Positions 61,136-64,000 of a DNA stretch of 64,000 bases are shown here, piece by piece. How positions within the stretch are numbered: position 1 is the stretch's first letter; each line of letters opens with the position of its first letter. A model generated the notes under the pieces. The model was not told where the DNA came from and made no database searches. It saw only the letters and a program-made list of their open reading frames with translations. The position numbers and the translations under genes were made by a program. The stretch is from a virus, in IMG/VR virus record IMGVR_UViG_3300028412_000004, positions 61,532 through 125,531 of that record, one strand, 5' to 3'.

Positions 61136-62658
61136 TAGCCTTCATCTCAGGAGATGAAGACCTAATTGACCTGGTGACGAAGCCAGATCCTTGTTTTGTA
61201 AAAGTCAAACCCAGCGCCGCCCCGGAAGACGACGCTGTGTGTCGGGTGAAATATCCGAAATACTTGGTAAACTACTCATTCGAAGAAGAAGCTTCTAAGT
61301 TCCTGATGGCTTACGGTAAAGAGGGTGAATTGGTTAAGACATTCACTGAAGAAGACCTACAACGCAATGAGGATGGAACGTGGGCCCATTACAAGCATGA
61401 CCTGCATTGGTCTCTGGCTGAGATGGTGCATAAGGTTCCTCGTGAGAAGCTTCACAACAAGCGAGATAGAGGTGCGGCGAAGGTAGGGAACTTTTCGTGT
61501 TTTCCTGCTCACACCCGTATAACCACTAATAAAGGAGAAAAAGATATTGTTAATGTAACGCTTGTCGATCTCCTGTGGGACGGTCTAGCGTGGGTTTCTC
61601 ACGAAGGTGTACAATATCAAGGAGAACGATATACAATCGAGTATGCAGGCTTTCGAGCCACACCCGACCACGTTGTGTGGCTTGAAGATGGGCGAGAGTC
61701 TTGCTTTGGTGATGCCGCTCTTGAAGACGCGGACATCGCTCGCAGCCACTCGGGTTGCGTGGTGTTACAACAACGACACACAAGCTCGAGTCAGGAGGAT
61801 CAAATTGAGCATCAACGCCAGTTATACAAGCGTGTTGATGAAGAAGGGTCTGTTGGAATAAGAGCTCGTAGCGCGTTCAAGCACTTCAAACTGAAGGTGG
61901 AAAAAGTCTACGACATCATCAACGCCGGCCCTCGGCACCGCTTCACCGCCGAAGGATATCTAGTATCCAACAGTGCATATGGGGCCGTCGGCGCGACGCT
62001 AGAGAGAAAGATCGAATCCGACACCGGAGTCAAACCAGCCGAAGGGACTGGAGAGGCTCTACTACAGGCCTTGGCAGAACGTCAACCTAGAGCCACCGCA
62101 TACTTACTGTCTATGGAAGATATTCCGGAGACCCCAGGTTACATTACAGCAGCATCAGGACGCACACGCCACTTCCACTTACACGACCAAAAGTTGTATG
62201 GGATTAAATCCCGCACGCACCAAGGTATGTTGTCGGCTATGGGACGCGAGTGCAGAAATTTCCCTATGCAAGAGAGTGTTGCTTCTACAGCAGCGCGCGC
62301 TGGCGTATGGCTTCTGGAGTTTGGTCGCAAGAACGGATTACAGGGAAGTCCTATGACAATCCTGTATGACGCCGTAGTAACCAACTGCCCGGAAGAAGAA
62401 AGAGAGATATGGAGCAAAGCACACGACGTGTTCATGTTCCTAAAGAATGGTTGGAGCTACCACGGACGAATATTGACATACCCGATCGACACAGAGTTGA
62501 ATCAGGCATGGTCATGGAAACCCAGTAAGGAAAGGCTGGCCCAACTACAAGACCCTAACTTCAAACCCACGCCCGAAAGGTTTCAACACCTGCTGAAAGG
62601 GCTGGACGCAATGATAGAAGTATACAGCGCGGCGCCAAATCTGGCACTGCGTGACTAA
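61136..62658 (+). CDS. polA: Family A DNA polymerase, exon 2, with O-helix intein
   Basis: The remaining 506 complete codons of the polymerase. The frame is open upstream to an ATG at 60889, but those 82 codons are intron structure, not protein-like. The exon begins Ala-Phe-Ile-Ser-Gly-Asp-Glu-Asp-Leu (end of motif A). It reaches the O-helix at Arg-Gly-Ala-Ala-Lys-Val-Gly-Asn-Phe-Ser, where a 158-residue intein is inserted, and resumes Ser-Ala-Tyr-Gly-Ala. Motif C is Leu-Tyr-Asp-Ala-Val, with Tyr in place of the usual His and Ala in place of Glu. The C-terminus is complete. Confidence 0.9.
61498..61971 (+). other. Mini-intein in the polymerase O-helix
   Basis: A 158-residue element without endonuclease. 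It begins Cys-Phe-Pro-Ala-His-Thr, has block B Ala-Thr-Pro-Asp-His, block F Val-Tyr-Asp-Ile-Ile-Asn-Ala-Gly, and ends Tyr-Leu-Val-Ser-Asn before Ser+1. The penultimate residue is Ser instead of His, a variation known among phage polymerase inteins. Removal joins Asn-Phe-Ser to Ser-Ala-Tyr-Gly. Confidence 0.93.
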
Positions 62659-62708
62659 TTTGGCTAAGATGCCAGAAATAAAAACAAAACAAAATAACAA
62701 AGAAATAT

Positions 62709-64000
62709 ATGAGCAATAAATCATTCCGAATTCAAGGAGGATCCCAAGGACAAGAGTCCGTAGCAAGCGGTTCAGCTAATTACCTGAGCATGTTCCAAAA
62801 AGATGTGAACTATGTTTATCCCTCTGGGAAGAACATTCTACGTGGTCGCATACTGCCGGCGCGTGACACAAGCTTCACAGAATCAGACGATGCCTACAAA
62901 GGTAGCGTAGTTCCATACCGAGACCTCGCGTGCGGTATTCTAGACAAGGAGACTCTAACGCCTGCTTTCACACCGTGGTATGTTTTTGTGCGTGCCTACA
63001 AGTTCTTCGGCACATCGGGGGATTCTTTTATCTCCCCACAAACTCTGAAGCAAGCGACGGATAATCCGATGGACTGGGAGGACCCTGTCCGGGATTGTTT
63101 CAATTACGCGCAAAACCATAGTGATCCGTCAATCAAAGCGTTGACGGCTAAGCCTACGGATAAGATGGGAAGTTCTGTCATACCTCTAGCGAGCGACATA
63201 GCTCTCATTAATATGTACTTACAGGACCCGAAGGATAATGTCTGGAAGGTGGCTATCGTACCAGTGACCAAGACTGCTATCAACGACCTGAAGGATAAGT
63301 TGAGCAGACCAACACCTATGTCTCTAGGTGAAGCTTACGATCCTAACTTCCCTGACTATCTTTACGGGGATATTACGGACGCGGCTCGCGGCTTGCTTGT
63401 ATCAACAGCTCAAATCACTACGTCTACTGGTAACAAGTTCAATGGTTTCACCATCGGTACTGGTGCTGGACGAGATTTGTCAGGTGTTCAAGCGTTCCCA
63501 GTGGATGAACAGACTCTGTACAATCGCTACGATCTTCAGAGTGCGGACACTCTCCGCATTCTGTCTTACCAGGAGCTGGTTGAATTCATGGTCTCTGACG
63601 GGGCTATCCCGCTTGAGGTGATTAAGGCAGCTTGTTCTGAGAAGGCGAACGTGCCCTCCAAAGGTGCGATTACACAGAAGACAGCGGCGGGTCCCGCCAA
63701 TCCTCCGGCGCAACAAGCGCCCGCTGGATCACTAGGACCCTCCACACCTCAGCAAGCGGCCACAACTCCGCCAGCTACACCAACCACACCTCCACCGGTA
63801 ATACCTGCGGCTCCTAAAAAGGAGCCTGTGTTCCCGCCAGAGGGTTGGACGCAACATCCTGATAATGCCCAGTATTATTACAAAGGCAGTGAAGTTGTGA
63901 CTGAAGAGGATCTCCGCAAGCGGGCAGCAGCGCGTCCGGCAGTAGCTGTACCACCTGCAGCCCCTGCTGCGACACCCGCTTCGACTCCGTCTCAAGCAGC
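62709..64000 (+). CDS. Possible ssDNA-binding protein, cut by right edge
   Basis: At least 430 residues, continuing beyond the window. Residues 1-320 are a mixed globular domain with Tyr/Phe-rich strands (Ile-Leu-Arg-Gly-Arg-Ile-Leu-Pro, Trp-Tyr-Val-Phe-Val-Arg-Ala-Tyr). From about 335 the chain is rich in Pro, Ala and Gln, interrupted by a short module Gly-Trp-Thr-Gln-His-Pro-Asp-Asn-Ala-Gln-Tyr-Tyr-Tyr-Lys-Gly that ends in a helix. A globular domain with a disordered tail, directly after polymerase, fits a phage ssDNA-binding protein, but this is inference. A recombinase mediator or structural protein is possible. Confidence 0.55.
   Translation, partial: MSNKSFRIQGGSQGQESVASGSANYLSMFQKDVNYVYPSGKNILRGRILPARDTSFTESDDAYKGSVVPYRDLACGILDKETLTPAFTPWYVFVRAYKFFGTSGDSFISPQTLKQATDNPMDWEDPVRDCFNYAQNHSDPSIKALTAKPTDKMGSSVIPLASDIALINMYLQDPKDNVWKVAIVPVTKTAINDLKDKLSRPTPMSLGEAYDPNFPDYLYGDITDAARGLLVSTAQITTSTGNKFNGFTIGTGAGRDLSGVQAFPVDEQTLYNRYDLQSADTLRILSYQELVEFMVSDGAIPLEVIKAACSEKANVPSKGAITQKTAAGPANPPAQQAPAGSLGPSTPQQAATTPPATPTTPPPVIPAAPKKEPVFPPEGWTQHPDNAQYYYKGSEVVTEEDLRKRAAARPAVAVPPAAPAATPASTPSQA

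Noticed and set aside
1-64000. tRNA or rRNA genes
   Set aside because: No cloverleaf with a GTTCRA-type T-loop or rRNA-like conserved stretch was noticed by eye. A tRNAscan-type search was not possible, so absence is not proven.

Overview
The window looks like part of the genome of a large tailed phage with a contractile tail (myovirus). It has head-assembly genes, a major capsid protein, a sheath/tube pair, tail assembly chaperones, a tape measure, a spike and baseplate genes, a large terminase, and a near-complete phage replication and recombination set. No host can be named. Few starts have a convincing Shine-Dalgarno sequence, and genes are packed with short overlaps or stop-start junctions. 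All genes run on the + strand except an 842-codon gene of unknown role and the terminase.

Layout. 1-3.6 kb: head assembly (scaffold-like protein, decoration-like protein, major capsid protein), closed by a strong terminator. 3.6-9.4 kb: neck/connector proteins, tail sheath, tail tube, second terminator. 9.5-18.7 kb: spike, tail assembly chaperones with a -1 frameshift signal, tape measure, hub proteins. 18.7-23 kb: a large protein with about eleven two-cysteine repeats and a Ser/Gly-stalk protein. 23-29 kb: glycan-modifying enzymes (family-25-like glycosyltransferase, multidomain FkbM/fucosyltransferase-like enzyme, its shorter paralogue, sulfotransferase). 29-35.5 kb: small proteins, a sigma-like factor and the baseplate wedge genes. 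35.5-43.4 kb: the reverse 842-codon gene, three + genes, and the terminase. 43.4-64 kb: RNase H, a DUF4406/DnaA-domain-IV fusion, SbcD/SbcC, an SF2 helicase, DnaB helicase, an initiator gene containing iterons, primase, UDG-fused family A DNA polymerase, and a possible ssDNA-binding protein cut by the right edge.

The most striking property is the density of self-splicing elements at catalytic motifs. The terminase is encoded in two pieces joined by a split intein in Walker A, and carries a second intein in Walker B. DnaB carries a LAGLIDADG-type intein in Walker A. DNA polymerase is interrupted in motif A by a group I intron (with a Vsr-like EDxHD endonuclease gene) and in the O-helix by a mini-intein. 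Just upstream of dnaB lies an exact mosaic duplication that fuses the first 15 codons of dnaB to the first 37 codons of its intein. The initiator gene between dnaB and primase holds four 21-bp palindromic iterons followed by an AT-rich purine/pyrimidine tract. This is the architecture of the lambda O-gene origin, so a replication origin is proposed there.

Functional assignments of structural genes rest mainly on order, size and fold-like motifs. No database search was possible.
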